From contig HF985981.1 of the NCBI GenBank assembly GCA_000431015.1, forward strand, positions 1-24,756: a stretch of 24,756 bases of DNA. The letters are read 5' to 3'. The notes below the pieces were generated by a model. That model did not search any database. It was not told where the DNA came from and saw only the letters and a program-made list of their open reading frames with translations. Positions 1 to 7,864 of the stretch are shown here, in pieces; position 1 is the first letter of the stretch; the number at the start of each line of letters is the position of its first letter. Made by a program: the position numbers and the translations under genes. This stretch comes from Alistipes sp. CAG:514. GTDB taxonomy: Bacteria; Bacteroidota; Bacteroidia; Bacteroidales; UBA932.

Positions 1-46
1 CCAAAAGAAATCTATCCTCATAAATCTGACACAAATTTAGTTCAAC

Positions 47-68
47 TTATTTTTTAACGCTTACTAAG
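47..68 (+). repeat. Direct repeat, left copy
   Basis: TTATTTTTTAAC, two variable bases, then TTACTAAG. The same 22-base word with only the two central bases changed is found at 24598-24619 in the same orientation. Both copies have a GACA...AAAT stretch just upstream. The rest of 1-89 shows no convincing gene. Confidence 0.5.
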
Positions 69-89
69 AGGAAAGACATATTTATAAGT

Positions 90-160
90 ATAAGAAGGAC
101 ATCCCCTTTTTGAAATTTTGCACGTTACCAAAATTTTCAAAAAGGGGATGTCCTTCTTAT
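90..160. repeat. Long hairpin 1 (31-bp stem, loop CACGTTAC)
   Basis: Left arm 90-120 pairs with right arm 129-160 over 31 base pairs with a single unpaired T at 137. The loop, 121-128, is CACGTTAC. The innermost 24 bases (113-136) are identical to the centre of hairpin 2 at 256-279, whereas the outer arms of the two hairpins are unrelated in sequence. There is no T-run straight after it, so it does not look like a plain intrinsic terminator. Function unknown. Confidence 0.85.
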
Positions 161-233
161 GTCCCGATGATTGAATACTTTTCCGTCGGTCGCTGACGTA
201 AGCCAAAACTGCATAAATAACTGCTGACAGTGG

Positions 234-299
234 GGGCAGAAAAAAGGCAAATGGCAAATTTTGCACGTTACCAAAATTTGCCATTTGATTTTTCTGCCC
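234..299. repeat. Long hairpin 2 (about 27-bp stem, same core and loop)
   Basis: Left arm 234-263 pairs with 272-299. The inner 16 pairs (248-263 with 272-287) are perfect. A small internal loop (GG opposite A, plus one extra A in an A-run) separates them from 11 outer pairs. The loop 264-271 is CACGTTAC, as in hairpin 1, and the central 24 bases match hairpin 1 exactly. A short open frame on the minus strand runs through both hairpins but reads the repeat arms and is not a credible gene. Confidence 0.85.
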
Positions 300-331
300 T
301 GAGGGTGTCGATCTGTGAATGTCTAAAGGGA

Positions 332-515
332 TTGGTACACGAGAAGCCTCTCTGCGGTACCAAGTGCTCTAAATAATGTCGTTGGTACACGAGAGGCCTC
401 TCTGCGGTACCAAGTGCTCTAAATAATGCCTTTGGTACGTATAACTGCCTTCTGGTGTACCAAACCTCTATAATAAGGTCTTTGGTACACGAGAGGGCTT
501 TCTGGGGAACAAACT
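332..515. repeat. Four tandem 50-bp units with inverted repeats
   Basis: Units start at 332, 382, 432 and 482. Units 1 and 2 differ at only three positions of 50. Units 1 to 3 begin TTGGTAC and carry GTACCAA about 25 bases later, so each can form a hairpin; unit 2 also has the perfect inner palindrome GAGAGGCCTCTC. Unit 3 has diverged in the middle while keeping both outer arms. In unit 4 the right arm has decayed and the repeat runs out near 515. The stretches between the arms (GTGCTCTAAATAATG in units 1 and 2) are near-identical, so these are not CRISPR spacers. Function unknown. Confidence 0.85.
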
Positions 516-529
516 GAATTTATTCTATT

Positions 530-568
530 AAAATTATTCTGCTAAAATAATTTTGGCAGAATAATTTT
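530..568. repeat. 18-bp hairpin overlapping the ATPase promoter
   Basis: AAAATTATTCTGCTAAAA (530-547) pairs with 551-568 around a TAA loop, with one G-T pair. The right arm contains the TTTG that serves as the -33 box of the next promoter and is followed by more T residues, so the element could be an operator, an upstream terminator, or both. Confidence 0.75.
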
Positions 569-580
569 TTGTTATATTTG
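552..580 (+). promoter_or_regulatory. Bacteroidota-type promoter for the first ATPase
   Basis: A -33 box TTTG (552-555) is separated by 17 bases from a -7 box TATATTTG (573-580), which fits TAnnTTTG. Transcription should start about 4-7 bases after the -7 box, that is near 584-587. This falls on or next to the first possible ATG at 587 and favours the ATG at 599 as the translation start, with a very short leader. Confidence 0.65.
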
Positions 581-598
581 CCGTAGATGGAATTAACT

Positions 599-1735
599 AT
601 GGACAATTATATCAATCCGTTCTTTGTCGCGGGAAGGATTCCTCCAGAATTTTTCTGTGACAGGGACACAGAAACCAAGCGGTTGACGGGCTGCATATTA
701 AATGGGGAAAATGTCGTTCTGACCTCTCCGAGGAGGGTCGGGAAGACGGAGCTTATTTATCATTGCTTTGATGAAGAGAGGCTGAAAGACAAGTTTTTCG
801 TGATATTCGTGGATATTCTTCACACCTCCAGTCTGAGGGAACTTATAATGGAGTTCGGAAATGGGGTTTTCAAGAAGGTCGCGAGGCATAGTGACAAGCT
901 TATGAAGTCTTTCGCTTCGACTCTAAGGTCGCTTCAAGGGAGTTTTGGATTTGATCCGGTGAGTGGAATGCCGACATTCAACGTCCGTCTGGGGGACATT
1001 ACCGCTCCTGAATATACCATCGAGGAGATATTCGAATATTTGGAGAAGGCGGACAGGCGCTGCATTGTTGTCATCGATGAGCTCCAGCAGGTTGTGAAAT
1101 ACCGCGAGAAAGGTGTGGAGGCATTGCTGAGGGCGAATATTCAGCGCTCTTCCAACTCTAATTTTATCTTTTCCGGCAGTGAGAGGAGGATAATGGATCA
1201 GATGTTTCTGGACTCAAAAAGGCCGTTTTACCAGAGTGCGACCAATTTGAGTATGGATCCGATTGACAGGGGCGTTTATGCTCGGTTTGCGCAGGGTCTG
1301 TTCGCAAGGTATGGAAAGACAGTTACGGAAGAGGGAATCCACAAAGCGTACGATATGTTTGAGGGAATAACCGCCTACGTGCAGAGGATAATGCACGATG
1401 TGTTCACGGAGACGGCTACAGGTGGTACTGCGGATGTTAATCTTGTGGACAATATGATAGACCGCTTTATCGAGGAGAGTTCCAGACGTATTCGCGAGCA
1501 ACTTTCGGTAATAACGGAGCAGCAGAAAGAATTGCTGTATGCGATTCATTCAGAGGGTATTGCTAAAGGTCTGACGGCTTCGGCGTTTGTGAAAAGACAC
1601 AGACTGAAGTCCGCAAGCTCTGTCCAGTCTGCGACCAAACAGCTCCTTGAGATGGATCTTATTACAAAAGAGGGCAATGAATATACTCTCTCGGATCCAT
1701 TGCTGAAACTTTGGCTTACACGTGAAATCCAATAA
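599..1735 (+). CDS. AAA+ ATPase with C-terminal winged helix
   Basis: A 378-residue ATP-binding protein of the STAND-like 'archaeal ATPase' type common in Bacteroidota. Walker A is the variant SPRRVGKT (about residues 43-50), the usual form in this family. Walker B is IVVIDELQ, with D160 and E161. The last 70 residues look like a winged helix (LTASAFVKRHRLKSASSVQS, then a short strand and SDPLLKLWL). No signal peptide or membrane segment is visible, so it should be cytoplasmic. The ATG at 587 is also in frame, but the promoter -7 box ends at 580, so I prefer the ATG at 599. The following gene starts only 12 bases after its stop. The role is unknown; members are often found near mobile or repeat-rich DNA. 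Codon use appears less GC-biased than in the tricorn gene downstream, which fits a more recently acquired gene. Confidence 0.85.
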   Translation: MDNYINPFFVAGRIPPEFFCDRDTETKRLTGCILNGENVVLTSPRRVGKTELIYHCFDEERLKDKFFVIFVDILHTSSLRELIMEFGNGVFKKVARHSDKLMKSFASTLRSLQGSFGFDPVSGMPTFNVRLGDITAPEYTIEEIFEYLEKADRRCIVVIDELQQVVKYREKGVEALLRANIQRSSNSNFIFSGSERRIMDQMFLDSKRPFYQSATNLSMDPIDRGVYARFAQGLFARYGKTVTEEGIHKAYDMFEGITAYVQRIMHDVFTETATGGTADVNLVDNMIDRFIEESSRRIREQLSVITEQQKELLYAIHSEGIAKGLTASAFVKRHRLKSASSVQSATKQLLEMDLITKEGNEYTLSDPLLKLWLTREIQ

Positions 1736-1747
1736 TTCATTAATATT

Positions 1748-4700
1748 ATGAAAAGAATGTTTTTGACCCTCCTTCTTGGAGGAATGACGCTTTCGGCGGT
1801 TGGTGGGCCTGCTGAAGTGACCGACGAGGCGAGGCTTTTGAGGTTCCCGGCGACGAACGGGACGGAAGTTGTGTTCTCTTACGCCGGCGACCTGTTCACG
1901 GCTCCGCTCAGCGGTGGCGAGGCACGCCGACTGACCTCCCACATCGGCTACGAGATGTTCGCGCACTACTCACCGGATGGCAAGACGATCGCCTTTACCG
2001 GGGAATATGACGGCAACCGTGAGGTTTACATCATCCCGGCGAAAGGCGGCGAGCCTGTCCGTCTGACCTACACGGCCACCAACGGACGTGACGATCTCGG
2101 TGACAGGATGGGACCTAACAACATCGTAATGGGATGGACACCTGACGGAAAGAACATCATATTCAGAAACCGCACCGGCGACGGCTTCACCGGCAGGCTT
2201 TGGACGGTTTCCGTGAACGGCGGGATGCCTCAGGAGATTCCGCTTCCGGAAGGAGGTTTCTGCTCCTATTCGCCTGACGGAAAGAAACTTGCCTACAACC
2301 GGGTGATGAGGGAGTTCAGGACTTGGAAATACTATCGCGGCGGAATGGCCGACGAGATCTGGATCTACGACGGCAGGAAGGTCGAGAAGATCACCGACAA
2401 CCCGGCACAGGACATATTCCCGATGTGGGTAGGCGATGAGATCTATTTCGCGTCCGACCGTGACATGACGATGAACCTTTTCGTTTACAACACGAAGACC
2501 AAAGCCACGGCCAAGGTGACATCATTCGATGACTATGACGTGAAGTTCCCGAGCACGAACGGCAGACTCGTTGTGTTCGAGAAAGGAGGCTACCTCTATA
2601 AGCTGGATCCGGCCACAAAGGCGACCGAGCGGATCCACATCACCCTTGGCTCCGACCTTGTCTATGCCCGTGCCGAAAGGATGAATGTCGGCAAGAAAGG
2701 CCGCTCTTCGTTCAGTCTTTCCCCAGATGGCAAGAGAATGGCCATCACAGCCCGCGGAGAACTCTTCGACGTGCCTGTCGGAAAGGGCATCACGAGGAAC
2801 ATCACCAAGACCCCTGGCTCGAACGAGCGCAGCGCCGACTGGAGTCCTGACGGAAAGTACATCGCCTTCATAGGTGACGGAACAGGGGAGACCGAAGTCT
2901 ACCTCTACGATGTCGCCGCCGGTGGCGAGCCTGTCCAGGTCACCAAGGACAACGACACCTACATCCGTGACCTCCAATGGAGTCCTGACAGCAAGCATAT
3001 TCTTTACACCGACAGAAAGAACCGCATCGTTGAGGTCGATCCGTTCGCCAAAACCAAACGGACTGTCCTTCAATGCCCTGAACAGGAAATAAGGGATGTT
3101 GAATATTCCCCTGACAGCAAGTGGCTTACCTACAGCCGCCCTGCCCCGAACAAGATGAGCGTGGTCTATGTCTATAACCTCGCTTCCGCCAAGGAATATC
3201 CTGTCACGGAGAAATGGTACGATTCAAGCTCGCCGAAGTTCTCGTCTGATGGCAAATACTTGATATTCACATCTGACAGGGATTTCCGTCCGATCTACAG
3301 CTGGATCGAGTGGAACTTCGCCTACACGGACAGAAGCGGAGTCTACATGACGATGCTCGCAGCCGGCACACCTTCACCGCTGCTGCCGACTGACAGCGAG
3401 TCTGTGAATATTACCGAAGATAAGAAGGATGAAGCGGCTCCGGCGGAAGCCGCCAAAGACAAAAAGGCCGCCAAGGCTTCTAAAGACGCCGGCAATGCTG
3501 CTTCCGGCAAGAAGACTGTGGACGTGAAGATCGACATCAATGGCCTGCTAGACAGAACCATAAAACTTCCTGTAGGAGGCTCACGCTCATATTTCTCTGA
3601 CGGCAAGAAGCTCTGGTACAGGGATGGTCGCGGCACTCAGGTGCTTGATTTCGAGACCGGTAAGTCTGAGCAGTGTTCTGAAGGGATGGTCATCTACCGT
3701 CCGGGAGACAAGAAGGCACTTTCGACTGCCAAGGGCAAATGGACAGCCGTCAGCTTCCCGTCTGCGAAAGTCGGCGGAGGCGAGGCAATCGACCTTGACA
3801 ATATGTACACGACAGTGGATTACGCCCAGGAGTGGCCTCAGATCTTCGACGAGGTCTGGAGAGCGTTCCGCGACGGCTACTATCTTGAGAATATGCACGG
3901 ACGCGACTGGAAGGCCGTCAAGGAGAAGTATGCAGCTCTCCTGCCTTATGTCAAGACCCGTCTTGACCTCAATTACGTGATCGGCGGAATGATCGGCGAG
4001 GTCGCCAGCGGTCACGCCTACGTCAATCCGGGCGACTACCCTAAGCCTGAGCGCATCCCGATGGGCCTTCTCGGTGCTAAGATGAGCAAGGACAAGAGCG
4101 GTTACTTCAAGATCAATCACATTTACTCCGGCGCTGTCTATAGGAACGAACTCCGCTCACCGTTGACCGAACCGGGAATGAATATCTCCGAGGGCGATTT
4201 CATCACAGCCATTGACGGACAGTCTCTTAAGGACGTTGACAACATCTACAGGCTCCTTGTCGGAAAAGCTGACAAACTTGTCGAACTGACGGTCAGCAAG
4301 TCAGCAGCCGAGGGCGGGCGCAAGGTCGTTGTCAAGCCTATTTCCGATGAATATCCTCTTGAGCATTACGAATGGGTTATGAAGAACATCCGTACCGTTG
4401 AGGAGAAGTCCGGTGGCAAGGTAGGCTACATCTATATCCCTGACATGGGACCTGAGGGACTGAACGAGTTCGCACGCTGGTACTATCCTCAGCTCGACAA
4501 GGAGGCTCTCATCATCGATGACCGCGCCAACGGTGGTGGAAACATCTCTCCGATGGTCATCGAGAGGCTTCTCCGCAAGGTTTACAGGATGACGATGTAC
4601 AGGAACTCCAACCAGAACGGAACCATCCCGGAAGGGACCCACACCGGTCCTAAGGTGCTGCTGATCAATAAATATTCAGCATCGGACGGTGACCTCTTCC

Positions 4701-5044
4701 CGTGGAGCTTCAAGGCCAACAACCTTGGAACGGTGATCGGCACAAGGACATGGGGAGGTATCGTGGGCATCAGCGGCTCCCTGCCGTACATGGACGGAAC
4801 CGACGTGCGCGTGCCGTTCTTCACCAACTACGACGCTGCGACGGGCCAGTGGATCGTCGAGAACCACGGTGTCGATCCGGACATCCTGCTGGACAATGAC
4901 CCTGTTAAGGAATATGCCGGTGAGGATCAGCAGCTTGACAAGGCCATTGAGGTTGCCCTTCAGCAGATCAAGGACCGCAAGCCACTTCCGAAGACCCCGG
5001 CTCCACGTACCTTCGTGGATCTTGGACTGCCTCAGATCAAGTAA
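1748..5044 (+). CDS. Secreted tricorn-like S41 protease
   Basis: A 1098-residue protein with an N-terminal signal peptide (MKRMFLTLLLGGMTLSAVGG). Residues about 25-550 hold two sets of PD40/WD40-like beta-propeller repeats, visible as recurring 'YSPDGK', 'WSPDGKYIAF' and 'WSPDSKHILY' blades. A Lys/Ala-rich linker follows (about 558-595), then a tricorn C1 region, a PDZ domain (GMNISEGDFITAIDG) and the S41 core. The catalytic residues of archaeal tricorn can be matched: His756 in SGHAYVNPGD, Ser979 in YSASDGD and Glu1038 in VENHGVDPDI. This predicts an active serine protease that degrades peptides in the periplasm, in place of the cytosolic archaeal form. GH78 follows 22 bases downstream, so the two are probably co-transcribed. 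No promoter was seen in the 12-base gap upstream, so the gene may be read through from the ATPase. Confidence 0.93.
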   Translation: MKRMFLTLLLGGMTLSAVGGPAEVTDEARLLRFPATNGTEVVFSYAGDLFTAPLSGGEARRLTSHIGYEMFAHYSPDGKTIAFTGEYDGNREVYIIPAKGGEPVRLTYTATNGRDDLGDRMGPNNIVMGWTPDGKNIIFRNRTGDGFTGRLWTVSVNGGMPQEIPLPEGGFCSYSPDGKKLAYNRVMREFRTWKYYRGGMADEIWIYDGRKVEKITDNPAQDIFPMWVGDEIYFASDRDMTMNLFVYNTKTKATAKVTSFDDYDVKFPSTNGRLVVFEKGGYLYKLDPATKATERIHITLGSDLVYARAERMNVGKKGRSSFSLSPDGKRMAITARGELFDVPVGKGITRNITKTPGSNERSADWSPDGKYIAFIGDGTGETEVYLYDVAAGGEPVQVTKDNDTYIRDLQWSPDSKHILYTDRKNRIVEVDPFAKTKRTVLQCPEQEIRDVEYSPDSKWLTYSRPAPNKMSVVYVYNLASAKEYPVTEKWYDSSSPKFSSDGKYLIFTSDRDFRPIYSWIEWNFAYTDRSGVYMTMLAAGTPSPLLPTDSESVNITEDKKDEAAPAEAAKDKKAAKASKDAGNAASGKKTVDVKIDINGLLDRTIKLPVGGSRSYFSDGKKLWYRDGRGTQVLDFETGKSEQCSEGMVIYRPGDKKALSTAKGKWTAVSFPSAKVGGGEAIDLDNMYTTVDYAQEWPQIFDEVWRAFRDGYYLENMHGRDWKAVKEKYAALLPYVKTRLDLNYVIGGMIGEVASGHAYVNPGDYPKPERIPMGLLGAKMSKDKSGYFKINHIYSGAVYRNELRSPLTEPGMNISEGDFITAIDGQSLKDVDNIYRLLVGKADKLVELTVSKSAAEGGRKVVVKPISDEYPLEHYEWVMKNIRTVEEKSGGKVGYIYIPDMGPEGLNEFARWYYPQLDKEALIIDDRANGGGNISPMVIERLLRKVYRMTMYRNSNQNGTIPEGTHTGPKVLLINKYSASDGDLFPWSFKANNLGTVIGTRTWGGIVGISGSLPYMDGTDVRVPFFTNYDAATGQWIVENHGVDPDILLDNDPVKEYAGEDQQLDKAIEVALQQIKDRKPLPKTPAPRTFVDLGLPQIK

Positions 5045-5066
5045 CGGATTACCAAAACACTGAAAT

Positions 5067-7745
5067 ATGAAGACAACAGGAATCCGGCCGGCCATTCTGG
5101 CGGCAATGTTTATTGGTCTTACATTGGGTTTATGCGGATGTGGCGCGGCCACGGCACCGGAATCCCTCCGGTGCGAGTACCAGGAAGGCGACGACATCGT
5201 GATTGACACCCAGGCCCCAAGGCTCTCCTGGATAAACAACACGACCCAGACGGCGTGGCAGGTGCTGGTGGCGACGGACAGGAATGCCCTCAAGGAAGGC
5301 AAGGCCGACATCTGGGACTCGGGTAAGACGGTTGGTGCCGAGTCGCATCTGATGGCATATTCAGGCCCGGCTATGGAGTCCATGAAGGACTATTGGTGGA
5401 CGGTCAGGATCTGGGACGGCAAGGACAAAGTCTCCGCCTGGGCGAGACCTGCCCGCTGGACGACCGGAATGTTCAGCGAAAGTGACTGGCGGGCGAAGTG
5501 GATAGGTGCCTCATGGCAGGATGACAGCGTTCCGGAGGCGGACAACTCCGCACCCATATTCAGAAAGGAATTTACTGTCAGAGAGGGACTTGTCCGTGCG
5601 AAGGCATTTGTCTGCGGACTTGGCTGGTTCGAGATGTCCATCAACGGCGGCAAGGTCGGAGACGATTATTTCGTTCCTGGCCTGACTGACTACACGGCCA
5701 GACCGGCGCTTCTCACCAATCCGCGGATCCCTCTGGAGCCGGAAGTCACCGCTTACAGAACCCTGTATCTCGCCTATGACATCACCGACATGCTCGGCAA
5801 GGGGGCGAACGCCGTCTCGATGCTCCTTGGGAGCGGCTATTTCCATGAAGGGTTGTTCAACAACAACACCATAGCGAACTACGGCTACCCGAGGTTCATC
5901 CTGCAGATGGCGCTTGAATATTCAGACGGAGGCATTGAATATGTCTGCTCGGACACCACATGGAAGGAGGCTCACTCTCCGGTCGTGTTCAGCAACCTCT
6001 ACCAGGGAGAAGTCTATGATGCCAACTTTGAGATTCCGGGATGGAACAAGCCAGGATTGGATGACTCCTCATTGAGCCACGCCGTCCTGAAGGAAGCTCC
6101 GCAGGGCAGGCTGACCGCCAACATGGGACCGACAGACAAGGTGCTGGAAACCCTTAAGCCTGTCAGTTTCGAGCGTCTGGAGGACGGCACGTTCAAGATT
6201 GATTTCGGCAAGGTCATCTCAGGATGGGTCAAGCTGGACGGCGTGAATGTCAGGAAAGGAGACACACTGAGGGTTAACCACCTGTCCGAGTATCCGGCCG
6301 GCAGGTGTGAATATGTCAGCGCTTCCGACGGCAAGGTCACGACAAGCCCTCGGTTCACCTGGTACGTGTTCCGGGAGGCGATAGTCTCCGGGATGGAGAA
6401 CCTTGACGTCTCGCAGGTCGTGGCAGAGTCGGTCGGCAGCAATGTGAAGCCTGACGCCGAGTTTGACTGCTCGAATCCGTTGTTCTGTCAGATCGAAAAG
6501 ATCTGGAGACAGTCGCAGGTGGACAACATGCATGCTGGAGTGGCTTCCGACTGCCCTCACCGGGAGAGACTTCCTTACACCGGCGACGGCGAGGTAGCCA
6601 TGCCGATGGTTCTCGCCAACTTCGATGCCGCCTCCTTCTACAACAAATGGATCGGCGATGTCAAGGGCAGTCAGAATCCGGAGTCAGGCTATGTTCCGAA
6701 CGGCGCTCCGTGGGAGCCATGCTGTGGAGGAGGCCCGGCCTGGGGAGCCGCCATCTGTGTCATGCCTTGGGAGTTCTACAACAGCTACGGTGACAAGACG
6801 CTTCTCGCCGACTGCCTCCAGCCGATGAAGGATTTCGTGCGCTACTACGACACCTGGCGGGCAGAGGACGGCACCTCGTCCTTCCACAAGCCTACGCCTC
6901 AGGGCGCGCCTCTCTACTGGTACAACCTCGGCGACTGGGCTCCGGCATTCGGCCTGCCTCAGGACGAACTCGTCCACACATTCTTCTATTGGTTGTGCGC
7001 CGACATCACATCGAAAGCGGCCAAGGTGCTTGGAGACGAGGCGGGAGCCGCCGCCTATTCCGCCAAGGCCGAAGGAATCCGTGACGCCTTCAACAAACGG
7101 TTCTACGATCCAGAGACAAAAAGCTACGGGGATTTCGGCTCCAATGTCTATGCCTTGTACATGGGTGTTCCCCGCGAGAGACTTGAGGATGTGCGCGCCA
7201 CACTCCGCGACGAGCTGATGGTCAAGTACAACGGCCATGTCAATGTGGGATTCGTCGCTCACCGCTTCCTTTATGAGACGCTTGCCCTGAACGGAATGAA
7301 CGATGTCGCTTGGACGCTCCTCAACCAAAAGGACTTCCCGAGCTTCGGATGGTGGCTTGAGCAGGGTGCGACAACCACGTGGGAGCAGTGGAACGGCAAC
7401 GATTCGCGCAACCATCCGATGTTCGGTGGCGGTCTCGTCTGGTTCTACAGGATGCTTGCGGGAGTGCGCACTGATCCGGAAGAGCCTGGCTACAAGCACA
7501 TCATCATCCGTCCGGTTCCAGTCCGTGAGCTGGGCGAAGTCTCCTACACGACGGCGACTCCTTACGGAACGTTGGTCTCCAAAGTCACGGTGGACGGTGA
7601 CAAGGTACGCATGGAAGGCCGGATCCCTTTTGGAACCCACGCCACGGTCTATGTCCCGAAAAACACGGATGCCGCCATCCTTGACCCGCAGGACGACTCC
7701 AGCTACGAGATCCACAGCATCGGCCCTGGAGCCTATTCCTTCTGA
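5067..7745 (+). CDS. GH78 alpha-L-rhamnosidase, lipoprotein
   Basis: An 892-residue glycoside hydrolase that removes terminal alpha-L-rhamnose from plant glycosides or polysaccharides. It has the full GH78 layout: an N-terminal fibronectin-like domain (EYQEGDDIVIDTQAPRLSW), rhamnosidase beta domains with WRAKWIGASW and GLGWFEMSINGGKVGDDYF, an (alpha/alpha)6 barrel and a C-terminal beta-sandwich. The catalytic motif SDCPHRERLPYTGD supplies D495, E500 and D507, matching the spacing of D567, E572 and D579 in Bacillus RhaB. TTTWEQWNG supplies the second acid, E773 (RhaB E841). Cys25 in LCGC is a likely lipidation site, so the enzyme should be membrane-anchored. It probably forms a transcription unit with the tricorn-like gene upstream. 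There is no other glycoside hydrolase in the window, so its natural substrate cannot be read from the context alone. Confidence 0.94.
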   Translation: MKTTGIRPAILAAMFIGLTLGLCGCGAATAPESLRCEYQEGDDIVIDTQAPRLSWINNTTQTAWQVLVATDRNALKEGKADIWDSGKTVGAESHLMAYSGPAMESMKDYWWTVRIWDGKDKVSAWARPARWTTGMFSESDWRAKWIGASWQDDSVPEADNSAPIFRKEFTVREGLVRAKAFVCGLGWFEMSINGGKVGDDYFVPGLTDYTARPALLTNPRIPLEPEVTAYRTLYLAYDITDMLGKGANAVSMLLGSGYFHEGLFNNNTIANYGYPRFILQMALEYSDGGIEYVCSDTTWKEAHSPVVFSNLYQGEVYDANFEIPGWNKPGLDDSSLSHAVLKEAPQGRLTANMGPTDKVLETLKPVSFERLEDGTFKIDFGKVISGWVKLDGVNVRKGDTLRVNHLSEYPAGRCEYVSASDGKVTTSPRFTWYVFREAIVSGMENLDVSQVVAESVGSNVKPDAEFDCSNPLFCQIEKIWRQSQVDNMHAGVASDCPHRERLPYTGDGEVAMPMVLANFDAASFYNKWIGDVKGSQNPESGYVPNGAPWEPCCGGGPAWGAAICVMPWEFYNSYGDKTLLADCLQPMKDFVRYYDTWRAEDGTSSFHKPTPQGAPLYWYNLGDWAPAFGLPQDELVHTFFYWLCADITSKAAKVLGDEAGAAAYSAKAEGIRDAFNKRFYDPETKSYGDFGSNVYALYMGVPRERLEDVRATLRDELMVKYNGHVNVGFVAHRFLYETLALNGMNDVAWTLLNQKDFPSFGWWLEQGATTTWEQWNGNDSRNHPMFGGGLVWFYRMLAGVRTDPEEPGYKHIIIRPVPVRELGEVSYTTATPYGTLVSKVTVDGDKVRMEGRIPFGTHATVYVPKNTDAAILDPQDDSSYEIHSIGPGAYSF

Positions 7746-7800
7746 GGTACCTGTCGTGCAGGCCGCTTTGAAAATCCCGTTCCCGTTCGTCGACAAAAAA

Positions 7801-7831
7801 TTTGCAGTCTGAAAGGATTTATGTAAATTTA
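7801..7831 (+). promoter_or_regulatory. Promoter for the cytochrome/oxidoreductase operon
   Basis: TTTG at 7801-7804, a 19-base gap, then TAAATTTA at 7824-7831 (one mismatch from TAnnTTTG). The predicted transcript would start near 7835-7838, about 30 bases before the ATG at 7865. This rules against the upstream in-frame TTG at 7802 as a start. Confidence 0.55.
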
Positions 7832-7864
7832 CAGGATTGTTTAAAACGAATTTTCAACACGACT

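Noticed and set aside
1..57. Possible tail of an upstream + strand gene ending in TAA at 55-57
   Set aside because: Only 18 codons are visible, composition is not informative, and the end lies inside the 22-base repeat word.
54..284. Minus-strand 76-codon open frame in the left intergenic region
   Set aside because: It reads straight through both long hairpins, so its sequence is set by the repeat arms; no family resemblance or start signal.
332..515. CRISPR array
   Set aside because: The intervals between the palindromes are near-identical rather than unique, only four units exist, and no cas gene is in the window.
6684..7796. 370-codon minus-strand open frame
   Set aside because: Lies opposite the GH78 gene, whose catalytic motifs fix the coding strand; it is a shadow of biased codon use.
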